Both the position numbers and the translations under genes were made by a program. This document shows positions 23,747 through 32,484 of a stretch of 64,000 nt of DNA, in pieces. The stretch is from Pseudomonas pudica (GTDB taxonomy: Bacteria > Pseudomonadota > Gammaproteobacteria > Pseudomonadales > Pseudomonadaceae), in the NCBI RefSeq assembly GCF_015680405.1, contig NZ_JADLJS010000019.1, positions 1 to 64,000 on the forward strand. The letters are read 5' to 3'. A model generated the notes under the pieces. The model saw only the letters and a program-made list of their open reading frames with translations. It searched no databases and had not been told where the DNA came from. Position 1 is the stretch's first letter. Each line of letters opens with the position of its first letter.

Positions 23747-24060
23747 GCAAAAGCCACGGCCCGGCTTTCAAGAAGGCCGTAATTGATCTGGAAGTATGCC
23801 CTTTGTGCGGTGGGAGAGCGGTCACCAAGGGTTTGTTTTACGAACTGCCATGCGACAACTGCAACGCCTCAGGCTGGGTAGTGGCTGCAACCGGCGAGGC
23901 CTTGGCCCTGGATGAACTGGTGACCCAGCTCAGCATGAGGCTTCGGGCAGCGCTCCGGCAGATCGAGCAGTTGAAGAACCCTCAGGCATCCGGGCCTGAG
24001 GCTACATATCAGGGAAGCAACCGGCGCGGCGCCGGCGGCACCAACTACACCGGTGATTGA
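23743..24060 (+). CDS. Zinc-ribbon phage protein
   Basis: 105 residues from ATG 23743, overlapping the previous stop by 4 bp. CPLCGG (about 19-24) and CDNCNASG (about 37-44) form a four-cysteine zinc ribbon; then a helical stretch (ALDELVTQLSMRLRAALRQI). Small zinc-ribbon proteins just before the late regulator are common in Pseudomonas phages. Function unknown. Confidence 0.68.
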   Translation: MSKSHGPAFKKAVIDLEVCPLCGGRAVTKGLFYELPCDNCNASGWVVAATGEALALDELVTQLSMRLRAALRQIEQLKNPQASGPEATYQGSNRRGAGGTNYTGD

Positions 24061-24071
24061 GGGGAAAGGAG

Positions 24072-24758
24072 ATGATCTACAACAGCGTATCGGGTGCAGT
24101 AGTTGCCGCTTTGGCGGCAGGAGAGAAAGGCGCTGCGAAAGGCCAGGCATGGCAGAAGCTATACAAGTCGGCAGAAGAAGAGGGTGGCTGCCTGGCTTCG
24201 TTGGGAGGGAACTCAGGCGGCTTTGACCGGGCCCAGGTGGACTACTGGCTGGCTGCGCGCCTGCACCACCTACTTATTCCTCGTCACTGGAGCGCCCTCA
24301 ATGCGAAGTACGCCACCAACAAGGCGAAGCGGCTGCAGGGCATCACGGGCATCGCGTCGTTGATTGCCAGCCCAGCGCCTCAGCTGTTCGTCTACAAGGC
24401 CGTGACCACCTGGGCCATCCCAAAGCTCAAGGGGGCGCGTCGCAAGGGGCCTCGCTCGGTTGCAGTTGATATTCCGCTGGATGCGCCTGAATGGCGCCGC
24501 GAGAACCTGGTCAACGCTGCATTGGCCGCTGGCCAGGCTGAACGCAAAAAGGCAGAGGCTCTGGCCGAGGATCTGATCATTCTGCCGGACAGCTTCTACG
24601 ACATGAACACCTGGGACCTCGATGCTACTTCGGAGCCCACACGCTACCGCTGGCGTGCAGGAATCAAGGAAAAGCTGGATGGCATGATCAATGACTCCTT
24701 GAGAGAGGTTCGGGCGATTCTTGAGGCGGAAGGCCTGCTGATCAATGACGCGGCATAA
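24072..24758 (+). CDS. Putative late antiterminator (Q-like)
   Basis: 228 residues from ATG 24072. It is the last gene of the rightward early operon, and is followed by a TTGACA element, two tandem 8-bp repeats and a terminator, then the late genes: the position of lambda Q. The stretch HLLIPRHWSALNAKYATN with AVTTWAIPKLKG resembles the WxAL.A+Y pattern of Q-type antitermination proteins. Similarity is weak by eye, so the assignment rests mainly on position. Confidence 0.5.
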   Translation: MIYNSVSGAVVAALAAGEKGAAKGQAWQKLYKSAEEEGGCLASLGGNSGGFDRAQVDYWLAARLHHLLIPRHWSALNAKYATNKAKRLQGITGIASLIASPAPQLFVYKAVTTWAIPKLKGARRKGPRSVAVDIPLDAPEWRRENLVNAALAAGQAERKKAEALAEDLIILPDSFYDMNTWDLDATSEPTRYRWRAGIKEKLDGMINDSLREVRAILEAEGLLINDAA

Positions 24759-24765
24759 TCGCCTA

Positions 24766-24798
24766 TTGACATCAGTGAGAGAGTGAGAGAAATTATCT
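24766..24798 (+). promoter_or_regulatory. Candidate late promoter with tandem repeats (PR', qut)
   Basis: TTGACA at 24766-24771 is a consensus -35; GTGAGAGA is repeated exactly twice (24775-24782, 24783-24790), followed by the AT-rich AAATTATCT where a -10 would lie. A terminator stands about 45 bp downstream. Lambdoid Q-dependent promoters have this order, and Q of phage 21 binds two direct repeats. Confidence 0.5.
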
Positions 24799-24840
24799 CC
24801 ATCCTGTCATTCCTGCGCACGTTGAGGACTGACACCCAAA

Positions 24841-24867
24841 AGCCCGGCTAATAAGTCGGGCTTTTTT
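24841..24867 (+). terminator. Terminator before late genes (tR'-like)
   Basis: AGCCCG...CGGGCT stem with additional CT/AG pairing inside, followed by six T. Placed between the Q-like gene and the late genes, so late transcription must pass it. Confidence 0.85.
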
Positions 24868-24937
24868 GTGCTCGTCATTTCTATCCGCTAGGATTGAGTG
24901 TGGCCATTTGATGCCATGTACTTTGTGAGATGATGAG

Positions 24938-25474
24938 ATGGAATTTACTGATAAAGAGCTGCTGCAGCTCACGCTGCTCGCTGACATTCACGAAGCCCTT
25001 GGGATAGAGGACTCGTTCGATGCGGGTTTTATCAGGCGCATGGCGCTTGGAGATAATGCTTGGGCTATTCCGCACAAGTACCCAAACCATTTCCGGCAGT
25101 CCGAAACTCCTGCGGAAGTGAAGTACGTCATGGATGTTTTGGATTTGTGGGAGCTTCTAGAGGCGTCTGTTGCAGATCTAAGCGATGAAGAGCGCTCTCA
25201 GCTTGATCTGTCAGCCGGAGCCGCGACGTTCCCTGGGTTCGACGGCAACAACGAGTACGAACTCTCTTCGATTGCTCACGTGCTCACTGATGAGCTGAAC
25301 AAGTGGCCGAATTTCAAAGGCCGGATTCACAACTCGCACATGCCGACTACCGATCTTTATCAGCGGATGCTCGAAGAGAAAGATCAACAGGTTGATGTCT
25401 ATCAGCCAGGGCTTTTGAGTCTTGATCAGATTCAGGCGATTCTCCGGGCGCGCATTCATCCATCGCGCCGCTGA
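24938..25474 (+). CDS. YfbU family protein
   Basis: 178 residues. The C-terminal two thirds match the YfbU family (PF03887): FPGFDGNNEYELSSIAHVL, then NSHMPTTDLYQRMLEE. E. coli YfbU has no settled function. Unlike its neighbours it has no strong ribosome site (only GATGATGAG) and is bracketed by two terminators (24841 and 25511), so it behaves as a separate unit between the late regulator and the holins, typical of inserted cargo. Confidence 0.75.
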   Translation: MEFTDKELLQLTLLADIHEALGIEDSFDAGFIRRMALGDNAWAIPHKYPNHFRQSETPAEVKYVMDVLDLWELLEASVADLSDEERSQLDLSAGAATFPGFDGNNEYELSSIAHVLTDELNKWPNFKGRIHNSHMPTTDLYQRMLEEKDQQVDVYQPGLLSLDQIQAILRARIHPSRR

Positions 25475-25510
25475 GTTGCAGCACGGTTAAGAACCCGGAA
25501 TGTAATTATT

Positions 25511-25534
25511 AACCCGCCGCTTGGCGGGTTTTTT
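25511..25534 (+). terminator. Terminator before holin genes
   Basis: AACCCGCC / GGCGGGTT stem with loop GCTT and a run of six T; the TATGGAG after it supplies the ribosome site of the first holin. Confidence 0.85.
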
Positions 25535-25548
25535 ATGGAGCAGTGCTT

Positions 25549-25923
25549 ATGGCCGAGCCAAGTACCGGCGCCCTTGCAGTGACCGGCGTACTTGCCAGCG
25601 TCGGCCTGGGTGCTGCATTCCCCCAGCTGGATCTCGCCGCACTGGTCGGCGCGTTCGGTGGGGCTTTCTTCTACGTGGTGTTCGCCAAGGACATCAGCAC
25701 CTGGCGCCGTGTCGGCTATCTACTGGCTGGCTGGATTGGTGGCTACTTCGGTGCAGCTGAGCTTATGGGCCGGGCATGGACCCACACCGCAGGCTTCAGT
25801 GCATTTGTATGCGGCGTACTCTGCGTCGTCACATTCTCTGGGTTGTTGGAGTGGATGCAGACTGGTCGTATGCCTACCTGGTTGCAATGGGTCTTCCGTC
25901 TGCGAGCTAGGAAGGAGGGTTGA
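25549..25923 (+). CDS. Putative holin
   Basis: 124 residues with hydrophobic segments near 8-25, 28-48, 55-75 and 85-105 and a basic tail (RLRARKEG), as in Pseudomonas phage holins annotated from position. It would form the membrane lesion releasing the endolysin. GGAG lies nine bases before ATG 25549. It overlaps nothing upstream but abuts the second holin (TGAATG). Note that the endolysin and spanins are about 28 kb away. Confidence 0.7.
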   Translation: MAEPSTGALAVTGVLASVGLGAAFPQLDLAALVGAFGGAFFYVVFAKDISTWRRVGYLLAGWIGGYFGAAELMGRAWTHTAGFSAFVCGVLCVVTFSGLLEWMQTGRMPTWLQWVFRLRARKEG

Positions 25924-26205
25924 ATGGTTGCCGTTATCCAGGCCGCGCTCTGCGCCATCATCTTTGTGATGATTGGATTGCGCTACCGGCCTTACCCCGA
26001 GGCTCGCTACAAGCTTAGTGTGTCGCTCATGGCCTGGGCTGCCTGCGCCGTTACCGGCATGCAGTGCGTTAGCCTCATCGGCCGCATGGTTTTGCACGAT
26101 GACTTCGCTGATGCATCCTGGTTCAACACTGCGTTTTACCTGCTGGCTGCCATCCTGGTTTGCCGGGCCAAGGGCAACGTGGCCAAGATCGTTCGGGTTG
26201 ACTGA
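25924..26205 (+). CDS. Phage holin, Phage_holin_3_7 type
   Basis: 93 residues with three hydrophobic helices (1-20, 30-52, 66-82) and a short basic tail, the layout of the PF05449 phage holin family. It immediately follows the other holin-like gene, so the two may act as holin and antiholin. Its stop overlaps the HNH start. Confidence 0.72.
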   Translation: MVAVIQAALCAIIFVMIGLRYRPYPEARYKLSVSLMAWAACAVTGMQCVSLIGRMVLHDDFADASWFNTAFYLLAAILVCRAKGNVAKIVRVD

Positions 26206-26543
26206 TGGCAAGGCTCAAGACGCTCGGCTCCCGCATCAAGGAGAGCGCAGGCTCAAAGGTCAAGGTGATGACGCCTGGCAGCTGGCGTAGCGGCATGACC
26301 AGCTCCCAGCGTGGTTACGACTACAAGTGGCAGAAGGCTCGCGAGCAGTACCTCAATGCCAATCCGCTCTGCGTCTTCTGTGAGCGGAACGGCCGTACGA
26401 CCGCTGCAAAGGTGGTCGACCACATCATTGCTCACCGTGGAGATATGGTTCTCTTCTGGGATCAGACCAACTGGCAGAGCCTCTGCAAGCCTTGCCACGA
26501 CTCCGTCAAGCAAGCCGAGGAGGCTGCGGGGCTGGTCGGCTGA
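26205..26543 (+). CDS. HNH endonuclease next to packaging site
   Basis: 112 residues. HNH core: NPLCVFCERNGRTTAAKVVD, HI(I)AHRGD, WDQTNWQSLCKPCHDSV; two CxxC knuckles and the conserved H and N are present. Such small HNH proteins lie directly before the terminase genes in HK97-type phages (HK97 gp74) and assist cos cleavage and packaging. Start overlaps the holin stop. Confidence 0.88.
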   Translation: MARLKTLGSRIKESAGSKVKVMTPGSWRSGMTSSQRGYDYKWQKAREQYLNANPLCVFCERNGRTTAAKVVDHIIAHRGDMVLFWDQTNWQSLCKPCHDSVKQAEEAAGLVG

Positions 26544-26700
26544 GGCGTCAGCGGATCGTCGAAACCCGGTGCGCGATGCAGCAGCACGCCTGCGACGTGC
26601 CTCGAAAGGGATAGGGGGGTCAAAAGCTAGGAATTCTCATCTAGCTAGACCGCCACCGACCCCACGTACAGATTTTTTTCCCCCACAGGATTTTTGTTAA
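26544..26700. other. Probable cos / packaging region
   Basis: 157-bp non-coding gap between the HNH nuclease and the terminase small subunit, the position of cos in HK97-like phages. It contains GGGGGGTC, a CTAGCTAG tetrameric repeat (26642-26649) and T7-C5 tract before the terminase start. The exact nick sites cannot be read. Confidence 0.5.
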
Positions 26701-27246
26701 ATGGCTTTAACATCCCGCAAGCGTGCATTTATTGCAGCGCTAAGGGAAGGTGCGTCCAATCGGGACGCAGCTGTTGCGGCTGGCTATTCGGAGAAGACCG
26801 CGTCTGCGGCGGGGTCTCGGCTGGTGAAGGACAAGGATGTAGCGGCCGAGTTGGCCAAGCTGCGCGCCCTGGGTCTGATGCCACCAGATGTTAAAGCAGA
26901 TGTTAAAACGCATGTTAAAGCTAAGCAGTCGCCGGAGCCCTCGTCTCAAGCTGAGCCGAGGGTCGAACCGGCCGCTGCGACGGACGAGCATGCCGACCCT
27001 GAGCCTGCTGGTTTCGACCTAATGCAGGCGCTGCTCCACCGCGACCCGAAGGACTTCCTGTTGTCGGTGATGAACGACCTTGGGTCCGAGCCGAAGCTAC
27101 GGGTCGATGCAGCCAAGGCCTTGATGCCGTTCGTGCATCCTCGCAAAGGCGAGAGCGGCAAGAAGGATCAGGCCCAGGCTAAAGCTGAGCAGGCATCGAC
27201 CGGTAAGTTCGGCGCTCGCCGCGGTCCGCTGAGGTCGGTCAAATGA
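26701..27246 (+). CDS. terS: Terminase small subunit
   Basis: 181 residues. N-terminal terminase_2-type helix-turn-helix: SRKRAFIAALREGASNRDAA then VAAGYSEKTASAAGSRLVKD, which binds the packaging site; a low-complexity linker (60-100) and a helical oligomerisation part follow. Overlaps the large-subunit start by 4 bp. Confidence 0.87.
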   Translation: MALTSRKRAFIAALREGASNRDAAVAAGYSEKTASAAGSRLVKDKDVAAELAKLRALGLMPPDVKADVKTHVKAKQSPEPSSQAEPRVEPAAATDEHADPEPAGFDLMQALLHRDPKDFLLSVMNDLGSEPKLRVDAAKALMPFVHPRKGESGKKDQAQAKAEQASTGKFGARRGPLRSVK

Positions 27247-28931
27247 TGGCGTGGACAACTGCATGCCCCGACTGGGAGCAGCGCATCGTCAGCCGGCGGA
27301 GCCTCATCCCGTTCAAGCCGTTGTTCCCGACCGAGGCTGAGGAAGCCTTGGAAGTGTTCGGCGCGCTGCGCATGGTCGATGCCACTGGCAGCCCGCTGAT
27401 GTCCGAGACTGTGCGCGACTGGGTCAACCAGTTTGTGGCAGCCATTTTCGGGGCGTATGACCCCGATGAAGGCCGGCGCCTCGTCAGTGAGTTCATGCTG
27501 CTGATCAGCAAAAAGAACGGTAAGTCCACGATCGCCGCCGGCATCATGCTCACGGCACTGATCCTGAACTGGCGGCCGTCGGGCGAGTTCATCATCCTGG
27601 CGCCCACCAAAGAGATCGCAGACAACTCCTACATCCCGATACGCGACATGGTGCGGGCAGACGAAGAGCTCGATGCCTTGCTTAAGGTGCAGGACCACCT
27701 GCGCACTGTGACTCACCGGCAGACCAACGCAACGCTCAAGGTGGTGGCGGCTGACAGCGAGACGGTTTCAGGAAAGAAAGCCATCGGCGTGTTCGTTGAC
27801 GAGCTGTGGGTTTTCGGCAAGCGCGCGAACGCCGAGGCGATGCTGCGCGAAGCCACGGGGGGCCTGGCGTCTCGCCCCGAGGGCTTCATCATTTGGGCGA
27901 CAACCCAGTCCGATGCTCCGCCCGCCGGCGTATTCCGACAGAAGCTGATGTACGCCCGCAAGGTTCGGGATGGCGAGATCGTCGATAAGTCATTCCTGCC
28001 GGTGTTGTACGAATTCCCGAAAGCAATGCTCGACGCTGGTGCGCATCGAGACTTCTCGAACGCTTACATCACCAACCCGAACTTGGGGCTGTCGGTTGAT
28101 GAGCCGTTCATTGAACGCGGGTATGCACAGGCCCAACTGGATGGTGAGGAGTCGTTCCGGGGCTTCCTGGCCAAGCACCTCAATGTCGAGATCGGTCTGG
28201 CGCTGCTGTCGGATCGCTGGGCTGGTGCCGACTATTGGGAGCAGCAAGCCTCCGAGGACTGCCGGACGCTGGAGGACCTGATAGCGCGCTGCGAAGTGAT
28301 CGATATCGGTATCGACGGCGGCGGCCTCGATGACCTGCTCGGCTTCGCAGCCGTGGGGCGCGAACGAGACACTCGCCGCTGGTTGATGTGGACACACGCT
28401 TGGGCGCATCCGTCAGTGCTTGAGCGCCGGAAAGCTGAGGCGCCTCGTATTCGCGACTTTGCCAACGACGGCCATCTGACGCTGGTAGAGCGAATCGGGA
28501 ACGACATCGACGAAGTGGCACAACTCGTTTCGCAAGTTGAGTTATCCGGCCTACTGGACAAGGTGGGCCTCGACCCAGCCGGAGTCGGAGCGATCCTAGA
28601 TGCGCTCGAGTTCGCAGGCATCCCGCGAGACAAGATCGACGGCATCTCGCAAGGCTGGCGACTGGGCGGGGCGATTAAGACGGCTGAGCGGAAGTTAGCT
28701 GAAGGCACTCTGCTTCACGGCGGCCAGCCGATGATGGCCTGGTGTTGTGGTAACGCAAAGGTTGAACCCCGAGGAAACTCGATTCTCATTACGAAGCAAG
28801 CGAGCGGCTCGGCGAAGATCGACCCGCTCATGGCGCTTTTCAACGCCGTGACGCTTATGGCCCTCAATCCTGCCGGCCAAAGTGGCATGGAAAACTTCAT
28901 GGCTGGCATTCGGGATCCACTGATCGCATGA
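27243..28931 (+). CDS. terL: Terminase large subunit (HK97 type)
   Basis: 562 residues. N-terminal ATPase: Walker A-like SKKNGKST (about 89-96), Walker B GVFVDELWVF, and the coupling motif ATTQSD. The C-terminal RNase H-like nuclease follows with acidic clusters DIGIDGGGLDDLLGF and later DKVGLDPAGVG. It powers DNA translocation and cuts the concatemer. Length and motifs fit the Terminase_1 (HK97/P27) group. Confidence 0.93.
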   Translation: MMAWTTACPDWEQRIVSRRSLIPFKPLFPTEAEEALEVFGALRMVDATGSPLMSETVRDWVNQFVAAIFGAYDPDEGRRLVSEFMLLISKKNGKSTIAAGIMLTALILNWRPSGEFIILAPTKEIADNSYIPIRDMVRADEELDALLKVQDHLRTVTHRQTNATLKVVAADSETVSGKKAIGVFVDELWVFGKRANAEAMLREATGGLASRPEGFIIWATTQSDAPPAGVFRQKLMYARKVRDGEIVDKSFLPVLYEFPKAMLDAGAHRDFSNAYITNPNLGLSVDEPFIERGYAQAQLDGEESFRGFLAKHLNVEIGLALLSDRWAGADYWEQQASEDCRTLEDLIARCEVIDIGIDGGGLDDLLGFAAVGRERDTRRWLMWTHAWAHPSVLERRKAEAPRIRDFANDGHLTLVERIGNDIDEVAQLVSQVELSGLLDKVGLDPAGVGAILDALEFAGIPRDKIDGISQGWRLGGAIKTAERKLAEGTLLHGGQPMMAWCCGNAKVEPRGNSILITKQASGSAKIDPLMALFNAVTLMALNPAGQSGMENFMAGIRDPLIA

Positions 28932-29089
28932 ACGCACTTCACATTTTCATCGCCTGCGCATTGGTGGCCTTTTGTCTGGCATGTGCTGGCGTATGGGTGC
29001 TGGCCGGCACTGGTTGGGCTTTGCTCGCGGGCGCGCTGAGTTTCTTCTGCATCGCCGGTTTCCTTCGCCGAGGACTGACCAGTGATTAA
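28928..29089 (+). CDS. Small membrane protein between terminase and portal
   Basis: 53 residues, ATG overlapping the terminase stop by 4 bp and stop overlapping the portal start. Two hydrophobic helices (about 4-24, 26-44) ending in a basic turn FLRRGLTSD. Tiny membrane proteins in this slot occur in other Pseudomonas phages; role unknown. Confidence 0.65.
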   Translation: MNALHIFIACALVAFCLACAGVWVLAGTGWALLAGALSFFCIAGFLRRGLTSD

Positions 29090-30380
29090 AACCCTATCCC
29101 AGGCATTGGGGGCTGCGGCCGCCAAGCCCTCCGCAAGCATGAGCGAATGGTTGGGCAAGAGCATCAAGCTATCGGATGGCGGCTTCTGGGGCACTTTTCT
29201 CGGGGCTCAGTCCAGTAGCGGAAAGTCGGTCAGCGTTGACAAAGCGATGCGCCTTTCCACGGTGTGGGCATGCGTCCGTATCATCTCGACCTCGGTGGCT
29301 GGCTTGCCCCTGAGCATCTACCGGCGGATGCCCGATGGCAGCCGAGAGAGCGCCCGGGACTTTCCGCTGTACGACGTGGTGCACACCAGCCCCAACGAGG
29401 ACATGGCTGCCTTCCATTTCTGGCAGGCAGTGGTTGCCTCGATGCTGCTGTGGGGCAACGCCTATTGCGAGATCCATCGATCTGCAGGCCACGTCATTGC
29501 GCTGGACTTCTTGATGCCGTCCCGGGTCGACATTGAGTTCGATGATGATGGCCGGCTGAGGTACTTTTTCAGGCCGAGGAAGGGGGCGCGCCGGGAGATT
29601 GTGCGGCAGAACATGTTGCACATCCCGGCGTTTACCCTGGACGGCCGGGTAGGCCTTTCGGCCATTCGTTACGGTGCAGATGTTTTCGGTTCGGCGATGT
29701 CCGCCGATGACGCGGCCAACAGCACTTTCCGCAACGGCATGATGCCCACGGTCGCGTTTTCGGTGGACAAGACGCTGAACCCGGCTCAGCGCGTTGAGTT
29801 TCGTGAGTATGTAAAGACGATCTCCGGAGCCTTGAATGCCGGCAAGAGCCCCGTGCTTGAGCAGGGCGTCAAGCCGGAGATGATCGGCATCAACCCGGCC
29901 GACGCGCAGTTGCTGGAGTCGAGAGGGCACAGCATCGAGGAAATTTGCCGATGGTTCGGCGTTCCGCCTTGGATGGTCATGAAGACCGACAAGGGCAGTA
30001 ACTGGGGGACCGGCCTTGAGCAGCAGCAGATCGCGTTTCTCACGTACTGCATCATGTCCTACACGGCGCCGATCGAGCAGTGCGTGAACAAGTGGTGCAT
30101 GACGGCGGTTGACCGGATCAAGTTCTACGCCGAGTACTCACTTGAAGCGTTCCTGCGTGCGGACAGCGCCGGCCGGGCGTCCTATCTCAGCACTATGGGG
30201 CAGAACGGCTACATGACCCGAAACGAGGGGCGGCGGAAGGAAAACCTTCCGAGCATGCCGGGTGGCGACGTACTGACCGTGCAATCCAACCTGGTGCCAC
30301 TGGATCAGCTGGGCAAGCAAAACGATGGGCAGGCCGCAAGGGTCGCATTGATGAACTGGCTACAACAGCCGGAACAGTAA
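29082..30380 (+). CDS. Portal protein (HK97 family)
   Basis: 432 residues from a GTG with GAGG upstream. HK97-type portal features: STVWACVRIISTSVAGLPLS, NPRLPDFPLY-like segment (ARDFPLYDVVHTSPNEDM), WGNAYCEI, HIPAFTLDGRVGLSAIRYG and the late SIEEICRWFGVPPWM. It forms the dodecameric vertex through which DNA passes. Confidence 0.93.
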   Translation: MIKTLSQALGAAAAKPSASMSEWLGKSIKLSDGGFWGTFLGAQSSSGKSVSVDKAMRLSTVWACVRIISTSVAGLPLSIYRRMPDGSRESARDFPLYDVVHTSPNEDMAAFHFWQAVVASMLLWGNAYCEIHRSAGHVIALDFLMPSRVDIEFDDDGRLRYFFRPRKGARREIVRQNMLHIPAFTLDGRVGLSAIRYGADVFGSAMSADDAANSTFRNGMMPTVAFSVDKTLNPAQRVEFREYVKTISGALNAGKSPVLEQGVKPEMIGINPADAQLLESRGHSIEEICRWFGVPPWMVMKTDKGSNWGTGLEQQQIAFLTYCIMSYTAPIEQCVNKWCMTAVDRIKFYAEYSLEAFLRADSAGRASYLSTMGQNGYMTRNEGRRKENLPSMPGGDVLTVQSNLVPLDQLGKQNDGQAARVALMNWLQQPEQ

Positions 30381-30396
30381 ATCTCGGGAGCAATCC

Positions 30397-31254
30397 ATGA
30401 AACACAAAATCCAGTCTCGCGGCCTGCGCAGCGAGATGAGCCCGCGCGCGCTCGATAAATGGAACCCCGCGATTCAGGCGGCCGTTGAGAACACCTCTGA
30501 CACCATCACGGTTTACGGTGTGATTGGCGAAGACTGGTACGGGGACGGCGTCACGCTGAAGCGGATCGATGCCGCGCTGCGCGCCATCGGTGAGCGAGAT
30601 GTGACCGTCTATATCAACTCGCCAGGCGGCGACATGTTCGAAGGCATTGCCATTTACAACCGCCTACAAGAGCACAGCCATCAGGTCACCACCAAGGTGC
30701 TCGGCATGGCGGCCAGCGCTGCTTCGATTGTTTTCCTTGCTGGGAAGAAGCGAGAGGTGGCCACCAGCGCCTTCCTCATGATCCACAACTGCTGGACTTG
30801 GCTCGCAGGCAATCGCAACTACCTCCGCGACATAGCCAACGACATGGAGGAGTTCGATGCGGCGATGGCCGACCTCTATGCCGAGACGAGTGGACAGTCG
30901 GCGGAGGACATGGCCGAGCTGATGGACGACGAAACCTATATCCGTGGCAAGCGCGCCGTAGAGCTTGGCCTGGCCACTGGGCTGTTGTCTTCCAGCGAAG
31001 TCACCGAACGCGAAACCGAAGACGCCACCCAGAACAATGCGCTCAAGGCAATGGATATAGCCCTTGCCAAGGCCGGTATGCCTCGCTCCGAGCGGCGCGA
31101 ACTGTTTGCCAGTTTCAAGTCCAGCATGCCTCGCGCTGCTGGCGGAGGCACGCGTCACGCTGCCTCGACCGATAAGCCCAGCGCTGTCGCGCCAGACCTC
31201 TCCGCCTCTCTGAGCGCGGCAACCAATCTCCTCAATTCTCTGAAAGGAAAGTGA
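30397..31254 (+). CDS. ClpP-like prohead protease
   Basis: 285 residues. ClpP-fold serine protease: oxyanion region INSPGGDMFEGIAIYN, nucleophile serine in GMAASAASIVFLAG, catalytic histidine in FLMIHNCWTW. It processes the capsid delta domain during head maturation, replacing the unrelated protease of HK97 itself. CGGGAG precedes ATG 30397; stop overlaps the region before the capsid start. Confidence 0.92.
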   Translation: MKHKIQSRGLRSEMSPRALDKWNPAIQAAVENTSDTITVYGVIGEDWYGDGVTLKRIDAALRAIGERDVTVYINSPGGDMFEGIAIYNRLQEHSHQVTTKVLGMAASAASIVFLAGKKREVATSAFLMIHNCWTWLAGNRNYLRDIANDMEEFDAAMADLYAETSGQSAEDMAELMDDETYIRGKRAVELGLATGLLSSSEVTERETEDATQNNALKAMDIALAKAGMPRSERRELFASFKSSMPRAAGGGTRHAASTDKPSAVAPDLSASLSAATNLLNSLKGK

Positions 31255-31256
31255 CC

Positions 31257-32438
31257 ATGGACTTTGAAGCCCAAGTCAAGGAACTCAACGCCAGCCTCAA
31301 GGGCATTGGCGATCAGATCAAAAGCCAGGCCGAGGCGACCGAGAAGCAAATCAAGGCTTCTGGAGAAATGAATATCGAAACCCGTGCCAAGGTCGATGAA
31401 TTGCTGACCAAGCAGGGCGAGCTTCAGGCGCGACTGGGCGAGGCCGAGCAAAAGCTCGTGAACGCTAGCCGGGATCGCAGCCATCAGAAAGAGCCGCAGA
31501 AATCGGTAGGCGCTCTCGTGATTGAAAACGAAGAGATGAAGGACATGAACTCGTCCTTCCGTGGTTCTCGCCGGGTCTCCGTGCCGCGCGCGGCCATCAC
31601 CACCGCAACCGGCGGTGACCTGGTGCAGACTCAGCGCTTGCCGGGGATCGTCGCCCCGGCTCAACGCCGACTGACCGTTCGCGACCTGGTCGCGCCGGGT
31701 ACCACCGAATCGAACTCCATCGAGTACGTCCGTGAGACCGGCTTCACCAACAACGCCCGCACCGTGGCGGAGACCACTGCCAAGCCGTACTCCGATCTGA
31801 CCTTCGGCCTGACCACTGCGAACGTGCGGACCATCGCCCATTTGTTCAAAGCCAGCCGTCAGATGCTGGACGATGCCAAGGCCCTGCAGAGCTACATCGA
31901 CGGTCGTGCACGCTATGGCCTCAACATGGCTGAAGAGGCTCAGTTGCTCTACGGCAACGGCACCGGTGTGAACCTGCAGGGCCTCATGACCGTTGCTCAA
32001 CTGTACGCCGCCCCGGCTGGCGTAGCTGTAGTGGGCGAGCAGCGCATTGACCGTCTGCGCCTGGCGCTGCTGCAGGCCGAACTGGCCGAGTTTCCATCCG
32101 ACGGCATCGTGCTCAATCCGATTGACTGGGCTGCCATTGAACTGACCAAGGATGGGGAGGGCCGCTACATCATCGGGCAGCCTCAGGAGGGTACCAACGC
32201 GAAGCTCTGGAATCGCCCTGTGGTTTCTACCCAGGCCATGACACAGAACGACTTCCTCGTCGGTGCTTTCAAGCTTGGCGCCCAAATCTTCGACCGCATG
32301 GAAATCGAAGTGCTGATCTCGACCGAGAACAGTGATGACTTCGAGAAGAATATGGCAACGATCCGTGCTGAAGAACGCCTTGCCTTTGCCATCTACCGCG
32401 ATGAGGCATTCGTCACCGGTCCGCTGATCACTCCCTGA
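31257..32438 (+). CDS. Major capsid protein (HK97 fold)
   Basis: 393 residues from ATG 31257 (AAAGGAAAGTGACC upstream). Residues 1-85 are a coiled-coil delta/scaffold domain (KELNASLKGIGDQIKSQAEA), removed by the prohead protease; the mature capsid follows, with SNSIEYVRETGFTNNARTVA, LDDAKALQSYIDGRA, NPIDWAAIELTKD and a C terminus FAIYRDEAFVTG typical of phage_capsid (HK97). Confidence 0.94.
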   Translation: MDFEAQVKELNASLKGIGDQIKSQAEATEKQIKASGEMNIETRAKVDELLTKQGELQARLGEAEQKLVNASRDRSHQKEPQKSVGALVIENEEMKDMNSSFRGSRRVSVPRAAITTATGGDLVQTQRLPGIVAPAQRRLTVRDLVAPGTTESNSIEYVRETGFTNNARTVAETTAKPYSDLTFGLTTANVRTIAHLFKASRQMLDDAKALQSYIDGRARYGLNMAEEAQLLYGNGTGVNLQGLMTVAQLYAAPAGVAVVGEQRIDRLRLALLQAELAEFPSDGIVLNPIDWAAIELTKDGEGRYIIGQPQEGTNAKLWNRPVVSTQAMTQNDFLVGAFKLGAQIFDRMEIEVLISTENSDDFEKNMATIRAEERLAFAIYRDEAFVTGPLITP

Positions 32439-32484
32439 TTCATTTGGCTAGGGGTCAGGAATGACGCCCGATTGGAGTACTTCC

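Noticed and set aside
31155..32285. 376-residue minus-strand open frame
   Set aside because: Antisense to the capsid gene, without family features.
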